From NCBI RefSeq assembly GCF_020535405.1, contig NZ_CP085036.1, forward strand, positions 186,001 to 250,000: a stretch of DNA of 64,000 nt, written 5' to 3'. Of the stretch, positions 37,970 through 46,568 are shown in pieces. The stretch comes from Antiquaquibacter oligotrophicus. GTDB taxonomy: Bacteria > Actinomycetota > Actinomycetes > Actinomycetales > Microbacteriaceae. Every line of letters begins with the position of its first letter. Positions within the stretch are counted from its first letter, which is position 1. The position numbers were made by a program, and so were the translations under genes. The notes beneath the pieces are model-generated. The model was not told where the DNA came from and did not search any database. It saw nothing but the letters and a program-made list of their open reading frames with translations.

Positions 37970-38782
37970 GTGCATGTACTCAGCGTCAGCTCTCTCAAAG
38001 GAGGCGTGGGCAAGACCACGGTGACGCTCGGCCTCGCGTCGGCCGCTTTCTCCCGTGGCCTCCGAACCCTCGTCGTCGACCTTGACCCTCAATCGGATGT
38101 CTCGACCGGTATGGACATCGATGTGGCGGGTCACCTCAACATCGCGGACGTCCTCGCTTCTCCCAAGGAGAAGATCGTGCGCGCCGCAATCGCACCGAGC
38201 GGTTGGACGAAGGGCCGCCCGGGCAAGGTGGACGTTCTCATCGGCTCCCCCTCGGCCATCAACTTCGACGGCCCGCATCCCAGCATCCGCGATATCTGGA
38301 AGCTCGAGGAGGCCCTCGCCAACGTCGAGGCAGACTACGACCTCGTTCTCATCGACTGCGCCCCTTCTCTCAACGCCCTCACGCGTACCGCGTGGGCCGC
38401 GAGTGACCGCGTGACCATCGTGACCGAACCCGGCCTGTTCTCGGTTGCGGCAGCCGACCGAGCTCTCCGAGCGATCGAGGAGATTCGCCGCGGCCTCTCC
38501 CCCCGCCTTCAGCCTCTCGGCATCATCGTCAATCGTCTTCGTTCACAATCCCTCGAGCACCAGTTCCGCATTAAGGAACTGAGGGACATGTTCGGCCCGC
38601 TTGTACTCAGCCCCCAACTCCCCGAGCGTACGTCGCTCCAGCAGGCTCAGGGCGCCGCTAAGCCGCTCCACGTGTGGCCCGGTGACAGCGCCCAAGAGAT
38701 GTCACGCAACTTCGACCAGATCCTCGAGCGTGTCATGCGTGCCGCGCGTATCGGCGAGTACGCGGAGGAGCCGGTCTCCTAA
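37970..38782 (+). CDS. ParA family ATPase (orphan)
   Basis: A 270-residue ParA/MinD-type P-loop ATPase. The deviant Walker A is at the N-terminus (SLKGGVGKTTVTLG), Walker A' follows (VVDLDPQSDVSTGMD), and LIDCAPSLNALTRTAW is Walker B. GTG 37970 is favoured because HVLSVSSLKGG starts immediately; a GTG seven codons earlier is an alternative. No parB lies beside it, so it is probably not the chromosomal partition ParA; orphan ParA proteins may position other complexes. Neighbouring genes are regulators of growth and division. Confidence 0.88.
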   Translation: MHVLSVSSLKGGVGKTTVTLGLASAAFSRGLRTLVVDLDPQSDVSTGMDIDVAGHLNIADVLASPKEKIVRAAIAPSGWTKGRPGKVDVLIGSPSAINFDGPHPSIRDIWKLEEALANVEADYDLVLIDCAPSLNALTRTAWAASDRVTIVTEPGLFSVAAADRALRAIEEIRRGLSPRLQPLGIIVNRLRSQSLEHQFRIKELRDMFGPLVLSPQLPERTSLQQAQGAAKPLHVWPGDSAQEMSRNFDQILERVMRAARIGEYAEEPVS

Positions 38783-38822
38783 GGACCGGTTGGAACCACA
38801 ACCACAACCGGCGTCAGCCGGT
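38771..38822 (+). terminator. Two short hairpins between parA-like and merR genes
   Basis: CCGGTC-N7-GACCGG (38771-38789) overlaps the end of the ParA gene, and ACCGGC-GTCA-GCCGGT (38807-38822) follows. They may terminate the two convergent genes. Stems are only six base pairs and lack U-tracts, so this is tentative. Confidence 0.4.
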
Positions 38823-38864
38823 CGTTCGGTGGCCCGTGCAGAACTCTGACGGCGAAGCCGTGGC

Positions 38865-39416
38865 TCAGGACGCGGCGCGTGCCGCCCGACGACGAGCGAG
38901 TTCGTCCATCGGGTCTTCGGCAGGGGTCGAGTCCAGCTCGACGAGGTCCTGCTCAACTTCGCGAAGCACCTTGCCGACAGCGATACCGAAGACTCCCTGA
39001 CCGCGGCTGACAAGATCGATGACCTCATCGTTCGAGGTGCAGAGGTAGACGCTCGCTCCGTCGCTCATGAGGGTCGTCTGCGCGAGGTCGTTGATTCCGG
39101 CCTCACGGAGCTGATTGACCGCGACACGAATCTGCTGAAGCGAGATGCCCGTGTCGAGGAGTCGCTTGACGAGCTTGAGCACGAGGATGTCGCGGAAGCC
39201 GTAGAGGCGCTGCGAGCCGGAACCCGCTGCCCCGCGAATGGTGGGCTCAACGAGCTGGGTGCGTGCCCAGTAGTCCAGCTGGCGGTAGCTAATCCCTGCA
39301 GCTCGGGCGGCCACGGCGCCGCGGTAGCCTGCGGCGTCATCGAGTTCGGGAAGCCCGTCGGTGAACAGCAGACCGAGATCGTAGCGAGTCTCCTCGTTAC
39401 GGCTGAGTTCAGTCAT
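38865..39416 (-). CDS. MerR family regulator (Rv1830/ResR-like)
   Basis: A 183-residue regulator with a MerR HTH (YRGAVAARAAGISYRQLDYWARTQLVEPTI, about residues 29-58) that tolerates no metal-binding cysteines, followed by a dimerisation helix and a C-terminal ligand-type domain. Its company (FHA protein and FtsR within 1.9 kb) matches the mycobacterial garA-Rv1828-Rv1829-Rv1830 block, and it resembles Rv1830, a growth/division regulator. ATG 39416 is chosen; the frame is open further upstream but unconserved. An imperfect dyad lies 23-42 bp before it, possibly its own operator. Confidence 0.88.
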   Translation of the reverse strand: MTELSRNEETRYDLGLLFTDGLPELDDAAGYRGAVAARAAGISYRQLDYWARTQLVEPTIRGAAGSGSQRLYGFRDILVLKLVKRLLDTGISLQQIRVAVNQLREAGINDLAQTTLMSDGASVYLCTSNDEVIDLVSRGQGVFGIAVGKVLREVEQDLVELDSTPAEDPMDELARRRAARAAS

Positions 39417-39438
39417 GTCCGGGCTCCTTCTGACCAGC

Positions 39439-39458
39439 CAACCCTCATCTTGAGGTTG
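39439..39458. promoter_or_regulatory. Imperfect dyad upstream of the merR gene
   Basis: CAACCCTCATCTTGAGGTTG, an imperfect inverted repeat (CAACC/GGTTG ends), 23-42 bp before the merR start. It is similar to the elements before ftsZ and divIVA (CAACSTCTACTTRASG) with one extra base. Autoregulatory binding by this MerR protein or by FtsR is possible. Confidence 0.45.
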
Positions 39459-39546
39459 ACACTGAAAGTTCGTGCGAACCCCACGGTACCCACCGACCGG
39501 AGCGAACGCCGACACCGGGCGGGCGTGTCGTTGTCATTCGACGGTA

Positions 39547-40245
39547 CTACGAATCCAGTCTGGTGAGGGCGGATCGGATGAGACTGCTCCGAACAATTTC
39601 GAGCTGACCCGCGATTTCGCGCGCCATCTCGGCCGCACGCGCGCGACTCGACGCGTCTTTGCGCCGCGCAACGGGCATGAGCGCATTCTCGATGAGGCCA
39701 AGCTCCCGCTCGGCGGCAGCACGAAAACCCCGAAGGTGGCGCGGCTCAATGCCGGAGCGCTGCAACTCGACGAGAGACTTGAGCACCGCGAGAGCATCAT
39801 CGCCGTACACCTCGGCCGGCACGATGAGCGAAGCACTGACGGCATCCCCGAGCAGCATCGCGTTGGCACCGGCTTCGCGGATCAGTTCGTCCTTCGTGAG
39901 CTTGCGCTCTGAGGAGAGCATCGACGGTGCGGGCACGGTGCCACCCGGAAGTTCGGGCGTGCGACCGGCATCCAGATCCACGAGGTAACCACGAATGACC
40001 TTGAGAGGCAGGTAGTGGTCACGCTGCATCGTGAGGATGAAGCGCACGCGTTCAAGATCGGCGTGCGAGAACTTGCGATAACCCGACTCCGTGCGCGCTG
40101 GCGAGACGAGTTGGCGCTCCTCGAGAAAACGAAGCTTCGACGGCGAGAGGTCGGGAAACTCAGGGCTGAGTTTAGCGAGCACCTGGCCAATGCTGAGGAG
40201 CGGTGTGTCGTCGGACGCCCTCGACTGTGCGGCGGCGCGCGGCAC
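39547..40245 (-). CDS. ftsR: MerR-type regulator FtsR homolog
   Basis: A 232-residue MerR-family protein with an N-terminal winged HTH (LLSIGQVLAKLSPEFPDLSPSKLRFLEERQLVSPARTESGYRKFS is split here: helix-turn-helix about residues 16-60) and a helical C-terminus. FtsR (Cg1631), which activates ftsZ in Corynebacterium glutamicum, lies directly next to the FHA gene odhI, as here; Rv1828 is the mycobacterial counterpart. The GTG start shares one base with the FHA stop (TAGTG), so they are coupled. Orthology is inferred from family and synteny. Confidence 0.87.
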   Translation of the reverse strand: MPRAAAQSRASDDTPLLSIGQVLAKLSPEFPDLSPSKLRFLEERQLVSPARTESGYRKFSHADLERVRFILTMQRDHYLPLKVIRGYLVDLDAGRTPELPGGTVPAPSMLSSERKLTKDELIREAGANAMLLGDAVSASLIVPAEVYGDDALAVLKSLVELQRSGIEPRHLRGFRAAAERELGLIENALMPVARRKDASSRARAAEMAREIAGQLEIVRSSLIRSALTRLDS

Positions 40246-40721
40246 TACGAACCAGCCAGGTGGCCGAGGTCCAGTCGTGATGCGTAGAAGGTGAGGCGGA
40301 ACTTGCCAACCTGAACCTCAGCGCCATCGCTGAGGAGAGCGGTGTCGATACGAACGCCGTCGAAGTACGTGCCGTTGAGCGAACCCAGATCCTTCACCTC
40401 GAACGCGGTGCCGTGACGAAGGAACTCCGCGTGCCGGCGAGAAACGGTGACGTCGTCGAGGAAGATGTCGGCCTCGGGGTGTCGTCCCACGGTCGTGACA
40501 TCGGCATCGAGAAGAAAACGAGCGCCGACATTGGGGCCGCGACGCACAACGAGGAGTGCAGACCCCGACGGCAGCGCCGCGATCGCGTCGACCTCTTCGC
40601 CGGATACGGCACTGTCGAGGGAGGCAAGTTGAGCGGCGAACTCGTCACCGTAATGCACTGTCGTGTCATCGCTCGAGGGTGCGCGACCCTCCGATCGTTC
40701 CTGCCCTGCGGAGTCAACCAC
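40245..40721 (-). CDS. FHA domain protein (GarA/OdhI family)
   Basis: A 158-residue phospho-switch protein. The C-terminal FHA domain (about residues 62-145) has the canonical GRHPEADIFLDD, VSRRHAEF and DLGSLNGTY motifs. In GarA and OdhI an N-terminal ETTS/ETTTV motif phosphorylated by PknB-type kinases folds back on the FHA domain and relieves inhibition of 2-oxoglutarate dehydrogenase. Here DDTTVHYG (near residue 20) is the equivalent. GTG 40721 follows GAGGAGG. It follows pgsA and is coupled to ftsR. Confidence 0.92.
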   Translation of the reverse strand: MVDSAGQERSEGRAPSSDDTTVHYGDEFAAQLASLDSAVSGEEVDAIAALPSGSALLVVRRGPNVGARFLLDADVTTVGRHPEADIFLDDVTVSRRHAEFLRHGTAFEVKDLGSLNGTYFDGVRIDTALLSDGAEVQVGKFRLTFYASRLDLGHLAGS

Positions 40722-40738
40722 GGCAACACCTCCTCGCT

Positions 40739-41356
40739 CTAGCCACCCAGCGTATCGGATTTCGCGGCGTCCTCGACCCTCGCGATGCGTACCACTCGGA
40801 TGGCCTCGCGGAGGTAGATCGCCCCGGCCCACCAGTAGAGGAAGGCGCCCCACGCCGCGAACGCTTGACCGACGGGATTCGCCAGCCACGCGGCATCCGG
40901 GAAGGCCTGACCCAGCATGAGAATGGGTAGCGCGTAGAACAGACAGAGTGTCGCGACCTTGCCGAGATGATGTACCGGGAGTGGCCCGAAGCCGTGGTTG
41001 GCGAGCACGATGCCGATGCCGAGCAGCATGAGCTCGCGAGTGACGATGATCGCGAGGAACCACCAGGGGATCACCTCGCGGATCGTCAAACCGATGAGCG
41101 CAGCGAAGATAAAAAGCCTGTCCGCGGCGGGATCCAGAAGTTGGCCCAGCCGCGAAATCTGCTTGAAGGTGCGGGCAATGAGGCCATCGAGGAAGTCCGT
41201 GACACTCGAGATCACGAGGACCAGGAGAGCGAGGGCATCCTCCCCCCTGATGATGAGGGCGAGAAAAACCGGCACGAGAGCGAGCCGCAGGAAGCTCAAC
41301 AGGTTCGGGACCGTAAAGATCCGGTCGCTGACCTCTCCGGTGCTCGTCGATCCCAC
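40739..41356 (-). CDS. pgsA: CDP-diacylglycerol--glycerol-3-phosphate phosphatidyltransferase family
   Basis: A 205-residue membrane CDP-alcohol phosphatidyltransferase. The full catalytic motif D-x2-DG-x2-AR-x8-G-x3-D-x3-D is visible (FLDGLIARTFKQISRLG, then LLDPAADR). Five to six membrane segments. PgsA (phosphatidylglycerophosphate synthase) is most likely, but cardiolipin or inositol-phosphate synthases of the same fold cannot be excluded. It heads the leftward pgsA-FHA-ftsR operon, 17 bp before the FHA start. Confidence 0.85.
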   Translation of the reverse strand: MGSTSTGEVSDRIFTVPNLLSFLRLALVPVFLALIIRGEDALALLVLVISSVTDFLDGLIARTFKQISRLGQLLDPAADRLFIFAALIGLTIREVIPWWFLAIIVTRELMLLGIGIVLANHGFGPLPVHHLGKVATLCLFYALPILMLGQAFPDAAWLANPVGQAFAAWGAFLYWWAGAIYLREAIRVVRIARVEDAAKSDTLGG

Positions 41357-41412
41357 GCCGCGAGTCTACCGAGGGCCCTCAGCCCGATGCGCCACGAGAC
41401 TAGGATGCCCCC

Positions 41413-42222
41413 ATGACCGCACTTCAGGCCGTGCTCCTGACCGCCGCCGCCGTCTGCGCCTTCGTGTGGATTGCCTCTCTCATCACGAAGGACCACTCAT
41501 GGGTCGACCGGCTCTGGTCGGTCGTTCCCGTCGTCTACGTGTGGATCTTCGCGGCATACGCGGGGCTCGCGGATGCCCGCCTTAACGTCATGGCCGTGCT
41601 TGTCACCCTGTGGGGGGCTCGCCTGACCTTCAACTTCGCTCGCAAGGGCGGATACACGGGCACCGAGGACTACCGCTGGCCGATCCTCCGCGCTCGAATG
41701 AAGCCGTGGCAGTTCGAGATCTTCAATCTCTTTTTCATCGTGCTGTACCAGAACACGATCCTCGTGCTCATCACTCTTCCTGCACTCACCGCCTACGAGC
41801 ACCGCTCGACGCCGTTCGGGGTTCTCGACGCCGTGGTCGCCGCGGTGTTTCTCCTCTTCCTCGTCGGCGAGACTGTGGCTGACCAGCAGCAGTGGAACTT
41901 CCACCGGGCGAAGAAGGCGGGCGGGTCGGACTTCCGTCCGAGGTTCTTGCAGTCGGGGCTCTGGCGATATTCTCGGCATCCGAACTTCTTCTTCGAGCAG
42001 GCACAGTGGTGGGTCTTTTTCCTCTTCGGTGCCGTGGCCGCAGGATCTCTCCTCCAGTGGACGGTTCTCGGGGCAGCCCTCCTGACCGGCCTGTTCATCG
42101 GGTCGACGATTTTTACGGAGTCGATCACCAAGTCCAAATACCCCGAATATGCGGAGTATCAGCGTTCGACGTCGCCCATCGTTCCGTGGTGGCCGAAGTC
42201 CCGCTCCCGAGTCGAGGTCTAG
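41413..42222 (+). CDS. DUF1295 membrane protein (steroid 5-alpha-reductase-like)
   Basis: A 269-residue protein with seven or so membrane segments. The C-terminal segment GLWRYSRHPNFFFEQ is the hallmark of the DUF1295/isoprenylcysteine-methyltransferase/steroid-reductase superfamily, binding NADPH or SAM in characterised members. The reaction here is unknown. ATG 41413 begins right after the divergent pgsA start with 56 bp between. Followed after 47 bp by the LRV protein gene. Confidence 0.88.
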   Translation: MTALQAVLLTAAAVCAFVWIASLITKDHSWVDRLWSVVPVVYVWIFAAYAGLADARLNVMAVLVTLWGARLTFNFARKGGYTGTEDYRWPILRARMKPWQFEIFNLFFIVLYQNTILVLITLPALTAYEHRSTPFGVLDAVVAAVFLLFLVGETVADQQQWNFHRAKKAGGSDFRPRFLQSGLWRYSRHPNFFFEQAQWWVFFLFGAVAAGSLLQWTVLGAALLTGLFIGSTIFTESITKSKYPEYAEYQRSTSPIVPWWPKSRSRVEV

Positions 42223-42269
42223 CGGCGTTGCTGACGACGTGCGTCGGGAGAGCGGACTAACGTACCGGC

Positions 42270-42713
42270 ATGTCCTGCATCCGATTCAACACACCCGCGC
42301 AGCGTGCTCAGATGAAGGCCATGGCCCCGGCCATGCTCACCGCCGAGGAAGCAGCTGCCCTGCATCCGGCTCCCCCGATGACGGAGTCGAAGATCGCGCG
42401 CCTGCGACTGCTCGCCGCCGACCCCAACCCTCGCATTCGGGAACGTGCTGCATTGGATTATCACCTGCCCGAGGACGTCTTCGAGACTCTCGCCAAGGAT
42501 GCCGACCCCGAGGTTCGGGCGTGCGTCGCGCGCAACGAGTCGACTCCGTGTGATGTGCTGCGATCGCTCGCGACCGATTCCTCGGAGCGGGTTCGCGGAT
42601 TTCTCGCCGTGAATTTCTACGTGCCGCTCGACGCCATGGAGGTACTGGCAGCAGACCCGAGCCCGGTCGTCCGTGAACTCGTGCGGTGGAAATCGGAACT
42701 CGCTAGCGCCTAG
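42270..42713 (+). CDS. Leucine-rich-repeat-variant (LRV) protein
   Basis: A 147-residue cytoplasmic protein. From about residue 45 it consists of four helical repeats of about 24 residues with the pattern LAxDxxxxVRxxxAxNxxxPxxxLExLA, characteristic of LRV/HEAT-like solenoids seen first in a nitrogen-fixation-linked protein. Function unknown; a protein-binding scaffold is plausible. A Met/Ala-rich segment precedes the repeats. Rightward, between DUF1295 and a secreted coiled-coil protein. Confidence 0.72.
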   Translation: MSCIRFNTPAQRAQMKAMAPAMLTAEEAAALHPAPPMTESKIARLRLLAADPNPRIRERAALDYHLPEDVFETLAKDADPEVRACVARNESTPCDVLRSLATDSSERVRGFLAVNFYVPLDAMEVLAADPSPVVRELVRWKSELASA

Positions 42714-42719
42714 CGGAAC

Positions 42720-42749
42720 GTGTGATCACAGACGCCACAGTGGTCACAC
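42720..42749. promoter_or_regulatory. Inverted repeat upstream of the secreted coiled-coil protein gene
   Basis: GTGTGATCAC (42720-42729) and GTGGTCACAC (42740-42749) form a 10-N10-10 inverted repeat with one mismatch. It lies 38-67 bp before the GTG start. Each arm is also nearly palindromic, so it could be a two-box operator. The regulator is unknown. Confidence 0.5.
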
Positions 42750-42786
42750 TATTCACATTCGTCACGCGATTGCCTACCCTGGGAAG

Positions 42787-43914
42787 GTGAAGACTCGCTC
42801 GTGGCGGTTCGGCGCGCTCTCCTGCGCGCTCATCCTCGCGCTCGCGGGCACCACCCTCACGGCCCAGGCAGCCGACTATCCGACGTGGGAAGAAGTCGAA
42901 GCGGCACGCAATAACGAGGCCGCGACAGCGGCAGCTGTTCAACAGATCGGGTCCCTGCTCGACGGACTGCAAGCGGAATCCGCGCGCCTCGGTGACACCG
43001 CAACGGCACTCCAGGCAGAAGCCGCCACCGCACGAGCAGCACTAGAGCGCATCACCGAGACGGAGCGCGCGCTCAGCACGCAGGCCCGCCTCGCGGATGA
43101 ACGGGCGACGGAATCGGCATATCAGGCGGCTCAGCTCGCAGCGGCGCTCTACCGATCGAGCGGGGCTGACCTCACCGCCGTTCTCCTCGTCTCCTCGAGC
43201 GAAGACTCCGACAACCTCCTGTATCGACTCGGCGCGGTCGGACGTGTGGGAGATCAGGTGTCCTCCGCTCTCGCCGACGCTGAGGTCGACCGCAACCAGG
43301 CCGAATCGCTCGCCGCACAAGCGGGCGTCGCGCGCACCGAGCGTGACCGCCTCAGCGTTGCCGCGGAGGAAGCATCTGCCGCGGCCACCGCCGCCGCGGA
43401 AGCCGCCGATGCCGCCGTCGACGAGCAGCAGTCGAGGCTCACCGTGCTCTACGAGCAGCTCGCGAGCCTCAAAGGCACCACCGTGCAACTCGAGCAGCAG
43501 TACCGCATTGGGCTCGAGGCGAACGGCGGCCCGGACTCCGGCGGACCGGGGGCAGACGGCCCCTACGACGGTGGCGGCGGATTCGTGGTGCCCGGCAATG
43601 AGGTCAACAATGTGGCCGCCGCCCAGTACTTCGCCATGACCCAGCTCGCAAACATGGGCTACGGGAGTGACCAGGGCAATTGCCTCATCTGGTTGTGGAA
43701 CCGCGAATCGGGATGGCGCACCAACGCGTACAACGCGTCGAGTGGCGCCTACGGCATCCCGCAATCGCTGCCCGGCAGCAAGATGGCCAACGTGGGCGCA
43801 GACTGGCGCACGAACTACGAAACGCAGATCATGTGGGGGCTGCTGTACATCCAGGGGCGGTACGGGACCCCGTGCGCGGCCTGGGCGCACTCCGAAGCGG
43901 TCAACTGGTACTGA
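42787..43914 (+). CDS. Secreted coiled-coil protein with lysozyme-like C-terminus
   Basis: A 375-residue exported protein. A signal peptide (residues 1-28, cleavage after AQA) is followed by a long Ala/Glu-rich coiled coil (about 35-245), as in RipA/PcsB-type wall hydrolase regulators, a Gly/Asp/Pro linker (about 247-265), and a 110-residue transglycosylase-like domain with NRESGWRTNAYNASSGAYGIPQSLPG (Glu as candidate catalytic acid). GTG 42787 begins the signal peptide. It probably cleaves or remodels peptidoglycan. Its stop overlaps the next ATG (TGATG). Confidence 0.85.
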   Translation: MKTRSWRFGALSCALILALAGTTLTAQAADYPTWEEVEAARNNEAATAAAVQQIGSLLDGLQAESARLGDTATALQAEAATARAALERITETERALSTQARLADERATESAYQAAQLAAALYRSSGADLTAVLLVSSSEDSDNLLYRLGAVGRVGDQVSSALADAEVDRNQAESLAAQAGVARTERDRLSVAAEEASAAATAAAEAADAAVDEQQSRLTVLYEQLASLKGTTVQLEQQYRIGLEANGGPDSGGPGADGPYDGGGGFVVPGNEVNNVAAAQYFAMTQLANMGYGSDQGNCLIWLWNRESGWRTNAYNASSGAYGIPQSLPGSKMANVGADWRTNYETQIMWGLLYIQGRYGTPCAAWAHSEAVNWY

Positions 43915-44282
43915 TGCCCGCGCAGAGTGTGCGCGTCGACAGCTGGCTGTGGGCTGTGCGTGTGTTCAAAACACGGTCCGCGGCGACCGCGGCCTGTCGT
44001 GCTGGGCACGTTCGCGTCGGGGGCGAACGTGCCAAAGCAGCACAGTCGGTGTCCCCGGGCGACGAAGTCCGCGTGCGCATCGCGGGATTCGACCGTGTGC
44101 TCGAGGTCAAGCAACTACTGACGAAGCGTGTCTCAGCGCCCCTGGCATCCGTCGCCTACGTCGACCACTCTCCCCCGCTGCCGGCGCCCGAGGAGACCGC
44201 GTTCGTTCCGCGACGAGACCGTGGCACCGGGCGCCCGACGAAACGCGATCGTCGAGAAATCGAGAAGCTCCGCGGACGCTGA
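43914..44282 (+). CDS. S4 domain RNA-binding protein (HslR/Hsp15-like)
   Basis: A 122-residue protein with an N-terminal S4 domain (RVDSWLWAVRVFKTRSAATAACRAG, residues 6-65) and a basic tail. Hsp15 binds stalled 50S subunits carrying peptidyl-tRNA in E. coli; the actinobacterial homologs are uncharacterised. Its ATG shares one base with the preceding stop codon, so it is translationally coupled to the secreted coiled-coil gene although no functional link is known. It converges on the flotillin gene, ending one base from it. Confidence 0.9.
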   Translation: MPAQSVRVDSWLWAVRVFKTRSAATAACRAGHVRVGGERAKAAQSVSPGDEVRVRIAGFDRVLEVKQLLTKRVSAPLASVAYVDHSPPLPAPEETAFVPRRDRGTGRPTKRDRREIEKLRGR

Positions 44283-44283
44283 C

Positions 44284-45819
44284 TCAGGCCTTGGGTTCGG
44301 TCTTCGCGGGCCGAGCCGGCGAACGCTTTGTCGTGCCCTCGGATGCGGCGAGCCCTTCGCCGATTGCCTGGCCGGTCACACGGCCCGTCACAATGTCGCC
44401 GAGGTCAATGCCCACGACGTCCTTGAGGATCTGCGTTACGGTGCTCAGCTGACCGGCGACATTTTGACCGACCTGCTCGGTGCCTTTGCCGTCCGACGAG
44501 ATGACCGTCATGTTGCTGATCGAGCCGAGCGGTTCGGATGCCGCACGCACGATCTCCGGGAGCTGGTCGATGATCTGCTGACGCAGAAGGTCGCCAGCAC
44601 GCTCGGCGAGGGCCTCGGCCTTGAGCTTGGTAGCTTCGGCCTCGGCGTTACCGCGAACGCGGATAGCGACGGCCTCGGCCTCACCCTCGGCCTGTAGTGC
44701 CTCGGAGGCGGCGATACGACGGTTCTTCTCGGCCACACCCTCGGCCTCGACGGCCTCTGCAGCGCTTCGACGACGGTTGCGCTCGGCGATACCCTCCGCC
44801 TCGATGGCTTCGGCCGCGGAGCGGCGAGCATCACGGTCGGCGTTGGCGTTGGCGACGGCGGCCACGGCATCGGCCTCGGCCTTCTTCGCGATGGCGTACG
44901 CCTCGGCATCCGCCACCGCGCGGATCTCGGCATCCAGCTCCTGCTTGCGCAGGCCGACGCGCTTACCGGCCGTCACCTCCTGCTGGGCGACAACCTCTTG
45001 CTGAGCGATAGCCTCGGCAAGAGGAGCAGCAGCTTGGGCCTCAGCCTTGGCCTTGTCGGTCTCCTTCTGGATCTCCGCGTTGCGCAGGTCGAGCTTGCGC
45101 TGCGACTCGGCAACCGCCTGATCCGCCGCGATACGCGCCTCCTCAGAGGCCTGGCGCGCGACCGATTCGGCGATCTCGGCGACCTGCTTCACACGAGCTG
45201 CCTCGGCGCGACCGAGGTCCTTGATGTAGCCGTTGTCGTCGTCGATCTCCTTGATCTGAAGGGTGTCGATTGTGAGTCCCTGAACGTCGAGGGATTCGCG
45301 CACCGCTTCGAGGACCTGGCCCTGCAGAGCGCTGCGGTTCGTGATGATCTCCGTCACCGTCAGCTGACCGACGATTGAACGAACCGAACCGCTCAGCACC
45401 TCCTCGGTGGAGGTTTCGATCTGGTCCTGCTGGTTGAGGAAGCGCTGCGCGGCGGCTCGCACCATAGATTCAGAACCGCCGACCTTGACGACCGCGACAG
45501 CGTTAACGCGGATCGTGATCGCATCACGGGTCTGTGCGGTGGCCTGAACATTGAGCTGGCGGCTGCGGAGGCTCAGCTTGAAGTAGGCCTCGACGATCGG
45601 CTTCACGAAAACTCGCGAACCAAAGACGACGCGTTGTCCAGCGTTCTCCTCGACCTCACCCGCCTTCCGCGCCTTTTGCCGGGATGTCACGATGATCGCC
45701 TCGTCGGGCTTCGCAACCTTGATGCTGCGCAGCAACACGATCACGACGACAAGGACGACGAGCGCGACGGCGCCCCAGATGATGATGTTCACGAGCGGGT
45801 CGACGAGGAAGTTGAACAT
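44284..45819 (-). CDS. Flotillin-like SPFH domain protein
   Basis: A 511-residue membrane-microdomain protein. One N-terminal membrane segment (about 8-30) precedes an SPFH/band-7 domain (about 31-190) and a long Ala/Glu-rich coiled coil (about 195-420) with several near-identical internal units (RRSAAEAIEAEGIAERN, RRSAAEAVEAEGVAEKN and a third, diverged). A C-terminal globular part ends in a Lys/Pro/Ala tail. Flotillins organise fluid membrane regions in bacteria. No NfeD gene is adjacent, though NfeD often accompanies flotillin. Confidence 0.92.
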   Translation of the reverse strand: MFNFLVDPLVNIIIWGAVALVVLVVVIVLLRSIKVAKPDEAIIVTSRQKARKAGEVEENAGQRVVFGSRVFVKPIVEAYFKLSLRSRQLNVQATAQTRDAITIRVNAVAVVKVGGSESMVRAAAQRFLNQQDQIETSTEEVLSGSVRSIVGQLTVTEIITNRSALQGQVLEAVRESLDVQGLTIDTLQIKEIDDDNGYIKDLGRAEAARVKQVAEIAESVARQASEEARIAADQAVAESQRKLDLRNAEIQKETDKAKAEAQAAAPLAEAIAQQEVVAQQEVTAGKRVGLRKQELDAEIRAVADAEAYAIAKKAEADAVAAVANANADRDARRSAAEAIEAEGIAERNRRRSAAEAVEAEGVAEKNRRIAASEALQAEGEAEAVAIRVRGNAEAEATKLKAEALAERAGDLLRQQIIDQLPEIVRAASEPLGSISNMTVISSDGKGTEQVGQNVAGQLSTVTQILKDVVGIDLGDIVTGRVTGQAIGEGLAASEGTTKRSPARPAKTEPKA

Positions 45820-45857
45820 AACCTCAGACTATCGGTGGGCGCCCCCGCCCGGACCGC

Positions 45858-46532
45858 TCAGGCGAAGATCGGCTTGCGACGCGAGATCCAGATGACGCCC
45901 GCGGCAACGAGACCGATGGTGGCGGCGATGAGGACGATGTAAAACGCGACCGACAGGTACCCATTGTGCGAGGTGTACGGGTTGAGGAACGGATACGGGT
46001 ACCAGTACGAGGTTCCCGCGAGCTCGTTCGGGGTGAACGGCCCGCGCACCATCGTGTAGACCACCCACACGATCGGGAAAATCAGGATCTTCCACAACTG
46101 ATTCCATTCGATCGGTGTGCGCCCCGGCGTGAAAATCCAATCGAGCAACATGATGATCGGCACGGCGACGTGGAGGATCTCGTTCGACCACTCGAGGGTC
46201 GTTCCCTGCGGCAACTGGATTCCACGCAGCAGCAGGTTGTAGACGATCCCCGTGATGATCATGTAGGTCGCGACGGATGCCCGCAGCAGGGTGAACCACG
46301 AAGGATCCGGGCCCTTCCGCGTAAAGAGCACGAAGGCCCCGATCAGCATCACAACGATGGCACCCACGTTCGAGAGGATCGTGAAAAAGCTGAAGAAGTT
46401 CGTGATCGCCAGGGGAACATTCGTGACGTCGTTCTTGGCCCAGTAGTCGAGGCTCGTGATGAGCTGGCCCACGATGGCGGCGATGCCCGCCCCTGCCGCG
46501 ACAAGGCGACCGATACCGAATGCAGCTCTCAT
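45858..46532 (-). CDS. Pr6Pr family membrane protein
   Basis: A 224-residue protein with six to seven membrane segments and the family features FSFFTILSNVG and LRGIQLPQG, plus HVAVPIIMLLDW. Pr6Pr and related FAR-17a/AIG1-like proteins are of unknown function in bacteria. ATG 46532 has GAGG five bases upstream and begins right before the first membrane segment; an earlier GTG-like start is disfavoured. It lies between the cupin gene and the flotillin gene. Confidence 0.85.
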   Translation of the reverse strand: MRAAFGIGRLVAAGAGIAAIVGQLITSLDYWAKNDVTNVPLAITNFFSFFTILSNVGAIVVMLIGAFVLFTRKGPDPSWFTLLRASVATYMIITGIVYNLLLRGIQLPQGTTLEWSNEILHVAVPIIMLLDWIFTPGRTPIEWNQLWKILIFPIVWVVYTMVRGPFTPNELAGTSYWYPYPFLNPYTSHNGYLSVAFYIVLIAATIGLVAAGVIWISRRKPIFA

Positions 46533-46568
46533 GGGTTCCTCTACGTCGCGGACGGGGCTGAGCACATG

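Noticed and set aside
44284..45819. Internal repeats in the flotillin gene considered as a DNA repeat array
   Set aside because: They are imperfect coiled-coil repeats normal for flotillins and are better explained at the protein level.
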